Assembly: GCA_013397435.1 (NCBI GenBank) | Contig: VZRG01000783.1 | Coordinates: 262,726-326,725, forward strand | From: Erythrocercus mccallii | Lineage: Eukaryota > Chordata > Aves > Passeriformes > Dicruridae | Direction of reading: 5' to 3' | Length of the DNA: 64,000 bases | Part shown: piece after piece, positions 42,801-48,966 of the stretch | Numbering within the stretch: the first letter of the stretch is position 1 | Layout: each line of letters opens with the position of its first letter | Translations under genes and position numbers: made by a program | Notes under the pieces: generated by a model | Seen by the model: the letters and a program-made list of their open reading frames with translations, nothing else | Database searches by the model: none | What the model was told of the DNA's origin: nothing

Positions 42801-45800
42801 AAAGCCTCAAATTAATCAGATATTTTTGGTCAGCAAAGTAGAAAAAAAGCAAAAGGCTGGTAAACCATGAATAGCTACTACAATACAAGAAACAGGTAAT
42901 ATTCACCTAATAAAAATAGCACAAGATACAAACATTGACTGTATTTTCTGTAAACAGTGGAAAGCTGCAAGTCTGGCATTTAGAAAAATTTCTATCTTTC
43001 CAAAGTTTTCTACAAATAATAATTTTCTTTTTCTAATGTATTTTTTCTTATTCACATCTCTCTATTCCTCTCTTCATGGTCTATTTTCAGTTTACCTCTA
43101 CAACATATTTTAATGAGAGTTTAATCCAGGTACCTAACAACCTCTTGCATTTATACTATAACGTTCATCAACTACAATGCACATTTGCATTTAATCAAAT
43201 TCTCTGAGTAACAGATATTACAGGAGAGTAATATTCACCGTTTCTTTGCTAAGAACTCAAGTTTGGGCAGACACTCTCTTCAAATAAGTCAAAAGCAAGA
43301 GTCAGTGTCATTCCCCAAAACTTACTGACACATGAGGAAGAACAACAGACTGCACAGAAGTCAAACCAGAAGAGCGATGGGAGCAGAGGTTTAAGTCCTT
43401 TGTCTTTACAAGAATGGGACCCTTTCTCTGATACCTGGTTGGGCATATTCCCAGGACATCCACCTAGTAACAAACAAACACTGTTGAATCACACATGCAC
43501 ACATAAAATACAGGGAGATAGTGTAGGTTGTTGCAATTAGTTTTAATAATTACTTTTTTGGTAATAATAATAGAGATCTAAAATCTCCCTTGCAGAACAC
43601 CAGCTTTGCCACAAAAGCCATGAAAAGGCAAATAATTTTAAAGACGTAAGTCAAGTTTATAGTAGCCAGGTTCTGTTGGTTTGTTTAATTTCACTGTATT
43701 ATCCTGAATCAGATCATTTACAGCCTTTTCATTTAAGATTTTGTGGGCATGCAGGGAAACATTTATTCAGAAGAGCATTACACTGGGCAGAATAACTTCA
43801 ATTACGTATGGATGTGCCAAGCCCTACCGCAGAACATCTCTTTAAGCACTGACACGCAGCAGTAGCTGAGAATGAGGCAGTGCTCATCATGCCGAAGGTC
43901 AGTCTAGAGACAGCTCTTCACAAGAGAACTGCAGGCCCTGAGGTGTGTCAGCTGCACCCATGCACACACTCAGGTGACAGTAGGGTATGCTGGACTATTA
44001 TTTCAGTGTTACACAGCAGAAATTGAGCTTAAGCACTGAAATAATTTCAAAGAGCTCTGAGAACACTGATCTTAAAACCTCCTGAAGTTAATTAAAAAAG
44101 TAACAAAAATTAATAATGAATTATGAATATTGTATTTTTTTTCATAGAACAGGTAAAGCCCTGGCACTAGAACTCAGGTAACCAAGTATGGGATTCCAAG
44201 GCTCAACAAAAATGCAAATTATAGATAATTTTAGAACATTCACAACAAGAAACAATCAGATGACTGCCACTGTCTGCTGAACCAAGTGGCAAAACCCTTT
44301 ATTCATTTACAAGTGGAGTAGACTTAAGATGTACAAGAGCTAAGAGTCATCTCAGAGCATGACTGACAGTCTCACCTCCTCAACAAGGGCATCAGCAGGG
44401 AATTCTTGCACTGTCTGCAGGACACTGAGAATGCCTCGCTTGATGTTCAGTGCCCAGGTCTGTTCACTCCTCACAGGACAGAGCTTCAGAACTTTCCCAT
44501 CATGGAAAGAAAAATGAAGAGGATGTTGTTCTAGTCTTTCCCTGCAATAAAAGAGTTTATAATTTCTTGCTTCAAAGAGTGCAAGTCAATTTATGACATT
44601 AGACTGAGATTTTCCTCAGCAGAGCTAGTCTTCCTCAATGGATCTGTCTCACTCTGTATCTCCATTCTTTACAACAAACCTCTGTTCTTCATAAATTCAG
44701 CGTAACTCAAGGAGCCCTTGAAAAAGCCCTGTGAAACCCTGAAAACAAATCTTCTCAAGATAATCACAGCATACTCAACATAATAGTAACACTTAATAAA
44801 AGCAGTCCTGGCAAATTATTTACAAGTAAATGTACTTAATGGCAATGATTCTTGTTTAATTAAGAGAGAAATTCCATTTTATGATTCAGGGTGCCTTTAG
44901 CTTTGGTAGGCATGTCTGAATTGCAAAGTAACTACACCATGCCTCTTCAGCCGTGATACACACAAGAACAATGGCTTCCCAATTAACTTTATCTTCCTGC
45001 TCTGCTAGGTGTGCATACTTGGGCTCTATCCCAAGCTTATTTCTCAGTCTCTGCTGTTAGTACACTTCCTAATGGCTTTTGCTATCCCAGATTGAGAGTA
45101 CAGTGTTTTCTACCCTTCCAAGGGAAGGGAATTTTTTAACATTGATTTTCACTCCTAATGTAACATACTTTAATCATATTTTCTCTCTAAATGGGGAAAA
45201 ACAAACCATCCAAAGGAAGAATTCTATAGCAGCCCAGTGGTCAGCTCTCATACTGGGAGCTAGACAGCTCATCTGCACATTAACTAGGGCACTAAATATT
45301 CATCTAATCAATCAGGTCACAAAGTAAGAGATAAAACTTTAATACACCAACATCTGGATAAAGACCTTCCAGAAGAGACTGGGCATGTATGATAAGGGTT
45401 TCTGAACTCCTAGGCAACTGAGTCTGGTTTTGTTATTATCTGTAGAAATTACATGCATGTTCAGAGGACAAGCTAGACTACTGTATATTCACAATAGGCT
45501 GAGGCAAATGCTAATAAGGCTCACTTGTCTGAATAATTATTTTGAAGAGCCAAGCTCCACTGAAATGCTTTCTTTGCTACCTCTCTTTTTTGGCTTCTCT
45601 GCAAAGAACAATACACAACTGCTCTTACTGCTAATAAAATCTTGCAAATAACTTCACAGAAGATGTGCCTGTACACTCATTTGAACTCTGATACCACTGC
45701 CCATAGAGAGAATACAAAGTTCTTCCTGATGAATATAAAATGCAATGCATTTACTCCAAGCTTGCTCTTTTTGACCCTTTGAATTGAGTCAATTACCTCA

Positions 45801-48800
45801 GCTCTCAGTGTTGTTTGAAGGCTGAGAATCCAAGTGGCAGGACAAAGAGGAAGATTACAAGCTGAGCTTAATCAGACAACAGAACTGCTTTTTTTTTCTG
45901 ATGACACAAGAAGCATCAGCTCTCTGGGAAAATGCCAGACTTCCACAGTTTGAGATCTTTTGTATAGCCATCTACACAGGACACTATACCTTGGCAAGTC
46001 AGTGAGAAACACACTGACATATGTTATGAACGAGCTACTAAACCCAAAACCAGAAAAGGAAGAAAATCTCATTGGACAATTAATGAAATATAAATACCCT
46101 GGAAGAAAAAAATACAACATTTTGCCTTATGAGAATCTTCTAAACCAAGAACTTCTGAAATGTGCTACAAAAAAGAGTCTGTAGAAGTAACATCTGCAGC
46201 TCTGAGAGCTGTGATCCACACGTGCTGCTAGAGGCCTGCTGATTTGTCCTCAGAATAATTTGAACTGTCTACTGTCCAAATGATTTTACATACAAAGGGA
46301 TGAAAGCGATATTGAAGAAAAACCTGTTTGGACTAAATGCCTCTCATTCTCCCATTTTTGCTTATGGTACTCATATCTGAAACTTCAAAACAAACAAACA
46401 AACCAACCCCACCAACCATGCTACAACTAAACAGAGTATGAAACAGAATGAACAATGTCCAGTCATGCTGCTGGTAAGCCATATAGTTTCAAAAATCCCC
46501 CCAAACCAGACCAGATTAGAAGGTTTTCTACCTTAGACTGTCCATTTCCTTCAGAGACTCCTCTCTGGATGCACAACTTTTCTTAATCTGTACATCTTGC
46601 ACCTAGGAGCAAAGATTATAGGCAATATATTTCATTGTCAAGAGAAACTTGTGGATTTAGCACATCAGGATATCCACACAGAACATCACAGACTATGAAC
46701 AAATGCTCAGTGTTGCAGCAGAACTGCATTAGCCCCATCTTCAGGTGGCATATCTGAGGCAGTTACCAGGAAGTTCTATGTAGAAGTTTCACTCACTACT
46801 GAACACATTTTATAGAGCACTATTACATCCCTTTCACTGTCAAATCACTAACCAGGTAATTTTTATCCATGTATTAAGACAGAGATAACTATCCTCTTCT
46901 TTGTTGGCCTCAGGTATGTGTGTATTTAGTAGACACATGTCAAGCCCCCAGCAAAACCAATGAATTATCCCCTCTGTTAACCTGAAGGAAAACCCAGGCA
47001 GCTGAGAAGCTGATTTTCCCTGCTGCCCCTGCAGTTCTAAAGCACTGTAGTTCTCCACCTGGCCTACCACAGGGCTCACCCCAGGAGAAGCTCTGCAATT
47101 TGAAACTGCCCTGTTGCTCTTGTCACTGAGACAGATCTCCTGTTGTGATGAATGGAGTGTTACGAGACTGAATTTAACACTGGGCCAGGAATGGCACCAA
47201 TCCAGCACATCATACAAGTTTCTCAAGTTCACTATAAAATGCTTGCTATTTTAAAATTACTGCTACAGATATGAAAGTGCTTTAAAGTAAACCAAGTTCC
47301 TTTCAAGAACCGGCTTTACCTCCAGTTCTGCACTTCATGTAACAAAACAGTGAAACTGTTGTGCCACTTAGAAAAGAAAACAATTATTTGCTTAATCTGC
47401 CTTTTAAAACTGGCAAAGTTGTGGTGCATCAAAGCAATACTGCAACTCTAATTATGAGATCCAGAATTGAAGTGGCTTTTAATTACAAGAAAAACAAACG
47501 TTTGAAATGTAGTAATAGTCCCAAAGAAAAACAAGATTCCACATCAGCTCATCCCAATCACTCAAACAATTAGGACAATACTTACTTTCAAAACCATCTG
47601 GCAATTTCCCAGTACTTCAATAATCACTGTGCTCTCCAGAGAGATGCCACTGCTTTTGTAAATATTTCCCTGCATGAATGTGTTGGTGACTGTTGAATAC
47701 CTGTAGCTGTATCTAGCTCTTTTGGGGAAGTATGGTGTGCTGTGTCCTAGGAAATAAACAACAAAAAAAAGGGGTTGTGGGTTTTTTAGCCTATTAGTCT
47801 TCCCCTTCTATTTTTTGTCTATCTTTTAATCTTTCAGACACCAAAATCAGCTAAGTAAAAGGATGGATATTCAGATTGTTCCCTTCCCACTTGGACTTTC
47901 AAGTGAAAGAATTGGGTTTCTGAAGCACCCTGCATGTTGACCATAGCTCCTGTAGGGAGGGTGAAAAGACTTCCCCTCTCCCAAGCACATAATCTCACTA
48001 TTTCCTTCAAGGCAAGAAGTTAATTTCCAAGGGCAGAAAAAGAATGTAACACATTTACAGCATGATGCTCTTTTGACACCTTTCAGAGAGCAGCAAAGCA
48101 GGACCTTCACCACAGCAAGATGAAATAGATCTGCTCTTCATGCCCATGGCTGGGCTTAGTCCCACACTGGTTTAGTTCTTTGCTCAGCTCTAATGCTTAG
48201 GAGTGTTACAGAGTTCACAGAATGCAAGCTTCAGGCAGGTGTGGGCCTGGTAAACCTTAGTAGAACTTCTCTGCTAATTCCATGAATGCTGATCACTCAG
48301 ACATATGTATCATTCTTCTCAGAACACAACATCCCTGTGGAAGTTTTCAAATTCCTCTTTCCTTATCATATAAAAAGCCTGAATACAATCTTGTTTTACT
48401 CACCTGCACATTCTGCAAAACAGGAAGCTCCATAACTTATCCTCTCTGAGGATCCTGCAATTACAGGTAACAGAATAAGCACTGCAAATTTGTGTGCAGC
48501 TCAGCACAGATCTGCTGCTTCTGAATTTCAGTGAAATTACTGAAATCAAAGCATGGTCCTCAAAACAAATAATTAAATCCATGAGAGTTTTTCTATCAAG
48601 TATACAGACTGACACAATCTCACAACTTCTGTTGCTTTCCCCAGAATGCTGAAGGAAGATGCACTATTTAATGCATCCTCTCCAGGGAGGGTGCTCTCCC
48701 ACCTACCCAGTACCACCCAAAGAGCTCAGTAAAGCAAACTGCTACACAGCACTAAAAATCCAGACAAAGCTGCTACAAGAATTACTACAAACCTACAAGC

Positions 48801-48966
48801 TGTAACATAATTCTCTGAAGTTTTGCCAGTGAGAACATTTCTTAGCAGAAGTATTCTGCATTGAGAGATATCAATCTTAGCAGAGGAAAAATTTCTTCTA
48901 CTTACTCCCTGAAGCTCCAGCCAAAACAGCACAGAGTAAAATGATGGCAAACAACCCTGTGGCCAT
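639..48966 (-). CDS. Apolipoprotein B/apolipophorin-like large lipid transfer protein (gene span, 48 exons, 3' end missing)
   Basis: Predicted secreted lipid-binding protein of the LLTP superfamily (apoB, apolipophorin, vitellogenin, MTP), which load and carry neutral lipid and phospholipid. The 48 exons listed separately join in frame to 2713 codons without a stop. Residues 1-20 form a signal peptide. Residues about 21-640 read as Vitellogenin_N: a Tyr-rich first strand, the paired-Cys GICPTRY segment, the helical block, and the hallmark VGSFVWSH. Residues about 800-1250 follow apoB closely, for example the block around LQQYVVEAAYNY. After residue 1500 the chain is beta-rich with repeated H-x-[LI]...P motifs. 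No von Willebrand D domain is seen in the part available. The many small exons argue against APOB itself, whose core lies in one giant exon. Family assignment is secure; orthology and lipid cargo are inference. The downstream exons are outside the window. Confidence 0.88.
1839..2046 (-). CDS. LLTP exon 47, residues 2589-2657
   Basis: Acceptor TTTTTCAG|ATAGAT, donor AAATCAG|GTGGGT, phase 0 to 1. It is beta-strand-like, with alternating hydrophobic residues, an NTT N-glycosylation sequon and one Cys (LFCQSV). Confidence 0.85.
2722..2795. repeat. A-rich low-complexity tract with CAAA units
   Basis: Simple A/C tract of AAAC-type units lying directly beyond the donor of exon 46. On the gene's own strand it reads as a T/G-rich run at the start of the intron. 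Confidence 0.8.
2799..2972 (-). CDS. LLTP exon 46, residues 2531-2588
   Basis: Acceptor TTGCACACAG|GCTGTC, donor TTACAG|GTAGTT, phase 0 to 0. It has an NIT sequon and ends with FHHSLPWLLQVRVPSSLQ, which aligns with the HSLP motif of exons 40 and 41. Confidence 0.88.
3587..3703 (-). CDS. LLTP exon 45, residues 2492-2530
   Basis: The frame requires the acceptor GAGCAG|ATTACAG. The next AG eleven bases downstream would hit a stop. Donor CTGCAG|GTAGGT. It contains YRLTHNMETLKSLQIKDR, a diverged copy of the recurring His motif. Confidence 0.82.
4167..4316 (-). CDS. LLTP exon 44, residues 2442-2491
   Basis: Acceptor TTAACAG|GAAAGG, donor AAGCAA|GTAAGT, phase 0 to 0. It carries LTHNIQGAADIGIPMRLLLD, again the His...Ile-Pro motif, and one Cys near the end. 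Confidence 0.87.
4966..5097 (-). CDS. LLTP exon 43, residues 2398-2441
   Basis: Acceptor CTTTTACAG|GATCTT, donor ACTCAT|GTGAGT, phase 0 to 0. It contains KIDGSGYLLMDK and an alternating-strand pattern. The start resembles the beginning of the exon 42 repeat, but the unit is split here by introns. Confidence 0.87.
6008..6358 (-). CDS. LLTP exon 42, residues 2281-2397, internal repeat copy 3
   Basis: Single-exon 117-residue repeat, phase 0 to 0, acceptor CTTGATAG|GATCTC, donor ATTCAG|GTATGG. Landmarks are RLTGSIQKDKCQ, then AEC, RHDLPQLKEIPREN, GACEL, and a terminal NKCQTIQ. The order and spacing match exons 40 and 41. Confidence 0.92.
7363..7719 (-). CDS. LLTP exon 41, residues 2162-2280, internal repeat copy 2
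   Basis: Single-exon 119-residue repeat, phase 0 to 0, acceptor CTGTTGCAG|AGGATG, donor CTGCAG|GTACCT. Landmarks are LGGSFRQNTCN, TSC, LRHSLPWLSQLGLPFEN, GRCRL, and a terminal TECQLLQ. It is more Cys-rich than its neighbours, with five Cys. Confidence 0.92.
8292..8642 (-). CDS. LLTP exon 40, residues 2045-2161, internal repeat copy 1
   Basis: Single-exon 117-residue repeat, phase 0 to 0, acceptor ATTTTTCAG|TCTCCA, donor CTAGAG|GTAAGC. Landmarks are SLNGSI, FQHSLPSLHSLGIAREN, GPCTL, and a terminal NKCVSLE. The first Cys position of copies 2 and 3 is replaced here (NFT in place of C). Confidence 0.92.
9009..9086 (-). CDS. LLTP exon 39, residues 2019-2044
   Basis: Short 78-nt exon, phase 0 to 0, acceptor CATCAACAG|GTTGCT, donor TTTGAG|GTACTG. 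It carries two Cys (VACSGE, GLCNG) and ends AFHHFE, leading into the first repeat. Confidence 0.8.
9306..9467 (-). CDS. LLTP exon 38, residues 1965-2018
   Basis: Acceptor TGTGCATAG|AATTTC, donor CTAGAG|GTTTGC, phase 0 to 0. It contains SLSLHHDVGGLMDIVPHVLE, another copy of the His...Pro motif. Confidence 0.86.
10110..10339 (-). CDS. LLTP exon 37, residues 1888-1964
   Basis: Acceptor GTCAACAG|GGTTGC, donor TATGAG|GTAAGA, 1-nt carry in, phase 0 out. The end reads LKHNISKIKKHGIPYVLEAA. The N-terminal half has the LP.DGILTA / GTGNHTI strand pattern typical of LLTP beta-sheets. Confidence 0.92.
11030..11332 (-). CDS. LLTP exon 36, residues 1787-1887
   Basis: Acceptor CTGTTACAG|GTAACA, donor AATGCAG|GTAGGA. 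It has NTT and NIT glycosylation sequons and FQNGSQ. It closes with GTFTHNVDFLKNAG, with the motif completed by LP at the start of exon 37. Confidence 0.92.
11912..12425 (-). mobile_element. CR1 LINE 3' fragment in LLTP intron 35
   Basis: The left end, CAGAATCACAGAATGG, is the reverse complement of the CR1 tail. It continues through the conserved CCATGGGCAGGGACACCTTCCACT stretch and GGGCCCCAGAACTGAA near the right end. The element lies in the same orientation as the host gene and stops about 65 bp short of exon 35. Open frames across this stretch are CR1 remnants. Confidence 0.93.
12492..12685 (-). CDS. LLTP exon 35, residues 1722-1786
   Basis: Acceptor CTTTTTAG|ACTTCT, donor CACGATG|GTACTC, 2-nt carry in, 1 out. 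It contains NRLHMDFMGAREQ and GFVLSLNGRVQHTFTGF, a clear apoB-like strand-turn-strand pattern. Confidence 0.9.
14340..14557 (-). CDS. LLTP exon 34, residues 1650-1721
   Basis: Acceptor ATGTACAG|GCCCAG, donor CATCAAG|GTAGAG, phase 0 to 2. It has an NVS sequon and the strands NVSLHLHSNGREILMLEVNV. Confidence 0.88.
15078..15197 (-). CDS. LLTP exon 33, residues 1610-1649
   Basis: Acceptor TCCAATAG|CTTGAG, donor TCACAG|GTCAGT, phase 0 to 0. It starts LEFPRAMGLTGELFS and carries an NVS sequon near the end. Confidence 0.88.
15588..15722 (-). CDS. LLTP exon 32, residues 1565-1609
   Basis: Acceptor AACACACAG|GTGAAA, donor TTCCAG|GTATTG, phase 0 to 0. It begins VKHELETVLKVNKEDVL and ends LHVDVTHSFQ. 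The final His motif runs on into exon 33. Confidence 0.9.
16211..16297 (-). CDS. LLTP exon 31, residues 1536-1564
   Basis: Short 87-nt exon, phase 0 to 0, acceptor CTTTTTAG|ATTTGT, donor CAAAAT|GTGAGT. It contains two Cys and the segment HPYNYRMFPKD. Confidence 0.83.
16409..16571 (-). CDS. LLTP exon 30, residues 1481-1535
   Basis: Acceptor TTTTTCCAG|GCATCC, donor CCCTAT|GTGAGT. Only the frame needing a 2-nt carry is open, so the upstream exon must end two bases into a codon. It includes HPFKVPFLQSF and VLINGVEETVQTLILGY. Confidence 0.88.
18173..18306 (-). CDS. LLTP exon 29 (tentative), residues 1437-1480
   Basis: An exon of length 2 modulo 3 must lie between exons 28 and 30. This 134-nt candidate fits and reads FSTDGTFKLLSDYGD, then DLDLNCSRNGLVCEV, a plausible strand pair. 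The acceptor must be the second AG of CTGCAGTCAG|TTTT. The donor is weak (TTGAG|GTTCCT); an alternative GT|GTACCC 29 nt earlier keeps the same phase. A stronger donor at GCA|GTAAAT breaks the phase unless another exon follows. Confidence 0.45.
18985..19173 (-). CDS. LLTP exon 28, residues 1374-1436
   Basis: Acceptor GTTTTTCAG|GCATCC, donor CCAACG|GTGAGA, phase 0 to 0. It contains NEIHLENNERAKLLCFKIK and an NFT sequon. Confidence 0.9.
19530..19580. repeat. 19-bp tandem repeat, 2.7 copies
   Basis: The unit TTAATGCACAGCATAATGT occurs twice exactly and then as 13 bases of a third copy. It lies in the intron between exons 27 and 28. Confidence 0.95.
19729..19940 (-). CDS. LLTP exon 27, residues 1303-1373
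   Basis: Acceptor CCCTTGCAG|GTGGGT, donor CTGCAG|GTTGGT, 1-nt carry in, phase 0 out. It includes TPWLSLYTAHKLHQPQ and LSIEDLVLELFYKDQG. Confidence 0.92.
20160..20320 (+). mobile_element. Diverged CR1 LINE 3' fragment
   Basis: GGTTGGAGATTTTGAAACC, then CAGCTAGACAAAGCCA, GGAGCAGGAAGCTGGGCTGG, and the CCTCCAGGGTCTCTCTCTTCCAAC tail match the CR1 3' region. The element is opposite to the host gene, in intron 26. The terminal octamer repeats are worn away, so it is old. Confidence 0.8.
20405..20585 (-). CDS. LLTP exon 26, residues 1243-1302
   Basis: Acceptor CTTTTCCAG|TTGACC, donor GGGAAG|GTGAAG, phase 0 to 1. It includes QHLYTSQVYLQSSTNFEVQY and PFMAGLQWKDASRNG, an apoB-like beta pattern. Confidence 0.93.
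21158..21316 (-). CDS. LLTP exon 25, residues 1190-1242
   Basis: Acceptor CTTCTTTAG|GTTCAC, donor ATGGAG|GTAATA, phase 0 to 0. It contains VHLKHEVSTSWISSQMEVNY and an NSS sequon. An internal GTGAGT near the start is not used, since the frame runs through it. Confidence 0.92.
21428..21561 (-). CDS. LLTP exon 24, residues 1145-1189
   Basis: Acceptor TTGAGCAG|GAGAGG, donor CACCAG|GTGGGT, 1-nt carry in, phase 0 out. It includes TPCHECSTQQK and LYRLELGHEFHCVQ. Three Cys in one exon suggest local disulphides. Confidence 0.88.
22765..22863 (+). other. Exon-like segment antisense to the LLTP gene
   Basis: On the plus strand a good polypyrimidine acceptor (CCCTGTATTTCAG) and a perfect donor (GGAAG|GTGAGT) bound 99 nt that are open in two frames and richer in G+C than their surroundings. 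It sits inside LLTP intron 23. I recognise no protein family. It may be an antisense RNA exon, a decoy, or chance. Confidence 0.3.
23980..24160 (-). CDS. LLTP exon 23, residues 1085-1144
   Basis: Acceptor GTTCTAG|GGAATG, donor CTTTCAG|GTTAGA (non-optimal), phase 0 to 1. It includes YMTQLEVKLIKQSSPIIL and an NIT sequon. Confidence 0.9.
24678..24757 (-). CDS. LLTP exon 22, residues 1058-1084
   Basis: Short 80-nt exon, acceptor TTCTCCAAG|GGAGGA, donor ATTAAG|GTATGT. It contains GHLELIVDDRDVYYIK. Confidence 0.88.
25791..25950 (-). CDS. LLTP exon 21, residues 1005-1057
   Basis: Acceptor TTCTTTTAG|GAGAAT, donor ATTGATG|GTAGGT, phase 0 to 1. It includes EAVFHFFIGTPKSDLKRDVG and a basic KKKFRIQF-type strand. 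It corresponds to the beta-sheet following the DUF1943-like domain. Confidence 0.9.
26270..26439 (-). CDS. LLTP exon 20, residues 948-1004
   Basis: Acceptor CTTCCACCAG|TGTCTG, donor GCTCAG|GTACCA, 1-nt carry in, phase 0 out. VSEIIGWQLCSEMSYPD followed by LQQYVVEAAYNY matches the order of elements in apoB (Gly-Leu-x-x-Cys, then a Tyr-rich strand). This is one of the clearest family signatures in the gene. Confidence 0.94.
26677..26768 (-). CDS. LLTP exon 19, residues 917-947
   Basis: Acceptor TTGGTTGTAG|CTCTAA, donor GAGGAAG|GTGAGT, 2-nt carry in, 1 out. It contains KLYFRMVDETEDIDVFQDH and one Cys that could pair with the Cys in exon 20. Confidence 0.9.
26902..27084 (-). CDS. LLTP exon 18, residues 856-916
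   Basis: Acceptor TTTCAACAG|TGCATT, donor TTTCAG|GTAAGA, 2-nt carry in and out. VQLSVQMGIVGTLGQAGLKW and STSLDGGIQVKKGKELKVFL follow the DUF1943 strand pattern of apoB. Confidence 0.93.
27854..28038 (-). CDS. LLTP exon 17, residues 795-855
   Basis: Acceptor TTCACCACAG|GGGCAG, donor CCAAG|GTATTA, phase 0 to 2. It includes FPAISGFPVQLAVNASAAIN with an NAS sequon. It corresponds to the start of the open beta-sheet that lines the lipid cavity in LLTPs. Confidence 0.93.
28489..28644 (-). CDS. LLTP exon 16, residues 743-794
   Basis: Acceptor ATCATGTCAG|TTCACT, donor CTGAAG|GTAAAA, phase 0 to 0. Helical content KIFGNELSFLDCEDLRKQM aligns with the apoB segment ILGEELGFASLHDL. Confidence 0.92.
29636..29917 (-). 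CDS. LLTP exon 15, residues 649-742, basic linker
   Basis: Acceptor TTTTCACTAG|GTTGGT, donor AAAAAG|GTAACT, phase 0 to 0. It starts with VGVRLENAETLIEKGFGP, as in apoB, then changes to a polar, Lys/Arg- and Ser/Thr-rich stretch that looks disordered. It sits where insect apolipophorin is cut by furin, but no R-x-[KR]-R site is visible. Confidence 0.92.
30905..31023 (-). CDS. LLTP exon 14, residues 609-648, GC donor
   Basis: Acceptor CATTGCAG|CTGGTG. The 3' boundary uses GAG|GCAAGT, a GC-AG intron with otherwise ideal donor bases; no GT nearby keeps the frame. VVFSPTSFLPRSVMTNLTVH and GQAINLLE match the apoB region after the helical domain. Confidence 0.92.
31778..31936 (-). CDS. LLTP exon 13, residues 556-608
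   Basis: Acceptor AATTTTAG|TGGGCT, donor CACTCAG|GTATGT. It carries VGSFVWSHLSQLMETDDPLK, the near-universal LLTP signature closing the helical domain, then FDWETWKYSSYSDV. Confidence 0.95.
33361..33505 (-). CDS. LLTP exon 12, residues 508-555
   Basis: Acceptor TTTCTCTTAG|AATGCT, donor AGCCAAG|GTCAGC, phase 0 to 1. Helical repeat content LVPLYQATSEDVEIRIAAYY is typical of the lipovitellin alpha-helical superhelix. Confidence 0.93.
34661..34813 (-). CDS. LLTP exon 11, residues 457-507
   Basis: Acceptor GCATTTACAG|GTGCAG, donor TGTCAGG|GTGAGT, phase 0 to 0. VQLVLKAIGNAGLAA and EIRLAAVQAFRRIPC are classic LLTP helical-domain repeats. This exon is markedly GC-richer than its neighbours. Confidence 0.94.
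35529..35711 (-). CDS. LLTP exon 10, residues 396-456
   Basis: Acceptor TTGTATACAG|CCTTTG, donor AGCAAG|GTATTG, phase 0 to 0. Helices include SSFLGVTALIHRFC and VPAVQSVMRTLGKFL. It has an NCT sequon. Confidence 0.93.
35949..36114 (-). CDS. LLTP exon 9, residues 340-395
   Basis: Acceptor TTGTGTTACAG|GCAACC, donor CTTGCT|GTGAGT, 2-nt carry in, phase 0 out. PLIDALPSCATEACVVLMKD is the start of the helical superhelix, as in vitellogenin and MTP. Confidence 0.93.
36630..36733 (-). CDS. LLTP exon 8, residues 306-339
   Basis: The phase selects the acceptor AATTACAG|ACTGCA; the AG seven bases on would shift the frame. Donor CAATTG|GTAAGT. ELRHLSLEALRALWQRS matches the conserved Leu-x-x-x-x-Leu-x-x-Leu-Trp helix of Vitellogenin_N. 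Confidence 0.92.
38073..38105. repeat. ATTCC microsatellite
   Basis: Imperfect array of ATTCC/ATTCT pentamers, about six units, inside intron 7. Confidence 0.9.
38807..38850. repeat. A-rich low-complexity tract
   Basis: Run of A with CAAA units inside intron 7; no LINE or SINE body is recognisable beside it. Confidence 0.75.
41776..41903 (-). CDS. LLTP exon 7, residues 263-305
   Basis: Acceptor CTTTTTCCAG|GGGACT, donor TATGAG|GTAAGC, 1-nt carry in, phase 0 out. VTDLVWKLCLAHSAS is the helix entering the superhelical domain. Confidence 0.92.
42385..42574 (-). CDS. LLTP exon 6, residues 200-262
   Basis: Acceptor TTCTTTTCAG|TCTGAA, donor AATAAAG|GTAACT, phase 0 to 1. It has SSQLECVQSIKDGVLEEAKC, a conserved LLTP pair of Cys in the beta-barrel, then RVTLFPQQGSGAETQTQAAL. 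Confidence 0.93.
43326..43463 (-). CDS. LLTP exon 5, residues 154-199
   Basis: Acceptor GTTACTAG|GTGGAT, donor GTGTCA|GTAAGT, phase 0 to 0. VDVLGICPTRYQRKGP then KTKDLNLCSHR is the Vitellogenin_N signature with its conserved Cys pair. Confidence 0.94.
44376..44541 (-). CDS. LLTP exon 4, residues 98-153
   Basis: Acceptor TTTATTGCAG|GGAAAG, donor GAGGAG|GTGAGA, 2-nt carry in, phase 0 out. WALNIKRGILSVLQ is the highly conserved 'N-I-K-R-G-I-L-S' core of the LLTP N-terminal barrel. Confidence 0.95.
46532..46602 (-). CDS. LLTP exon 3, residues 75-97
   Basis: Short 71-nt exon, acceptor TGCTCCTAG|GTGCAA, donor GTCTAAG|GTAGAA, phase 0 to 2. It encodes a polar, charged strand-turn (VQDVQIKKSCASREES). 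Confidence 0.87.
47586..47746 (-). CDS. LLTP exon 2, residues 21-74
   Basis: Acceptor ATTTCCTAG|GACACA, donor TTGAAA|GTAAGT, 1-nt carry in, phase 0 out. It is the mature N-terminus. ARYSYRYSTVT is the first barrel strand and STVIIEVLGNCQM a following strand, as in other LLTPs. Confidence 0.93.
48906..48966 (-). CDS. LLTP exon 1, signal peptide, residues 1-20
   Basis: The ATG at 48966 opens a 20-residue leader with hydrophobic core GLFAIILLCAVLAGA and a likely signal peptidase site near ASG. Donor CAGGGA|GTAAGT gives phase 1, which joins exon 2 exactly. The start context is weak at -3 (T) but has G at +4. No earlier in-frame ATG with a better leader was seen. Confidence 0.92.

Noticed and set aside
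46840..47232. 130-codon minus-strand frame in intron 2
   Set aside because: Exons 2 and 3 already join in phase, no splice pair brackets the frame, and the content does not resemble an LLTP strand pattern.
639..48966. Calling the large gene APOB or a vitellogenin
   Set aside because: The exon plan is wrong for APOB and there is no Ser-rich phosvitin or von Willebrand D domain in the visible part; placement beside LITAF is not where I would expect APOB. The name is left open.
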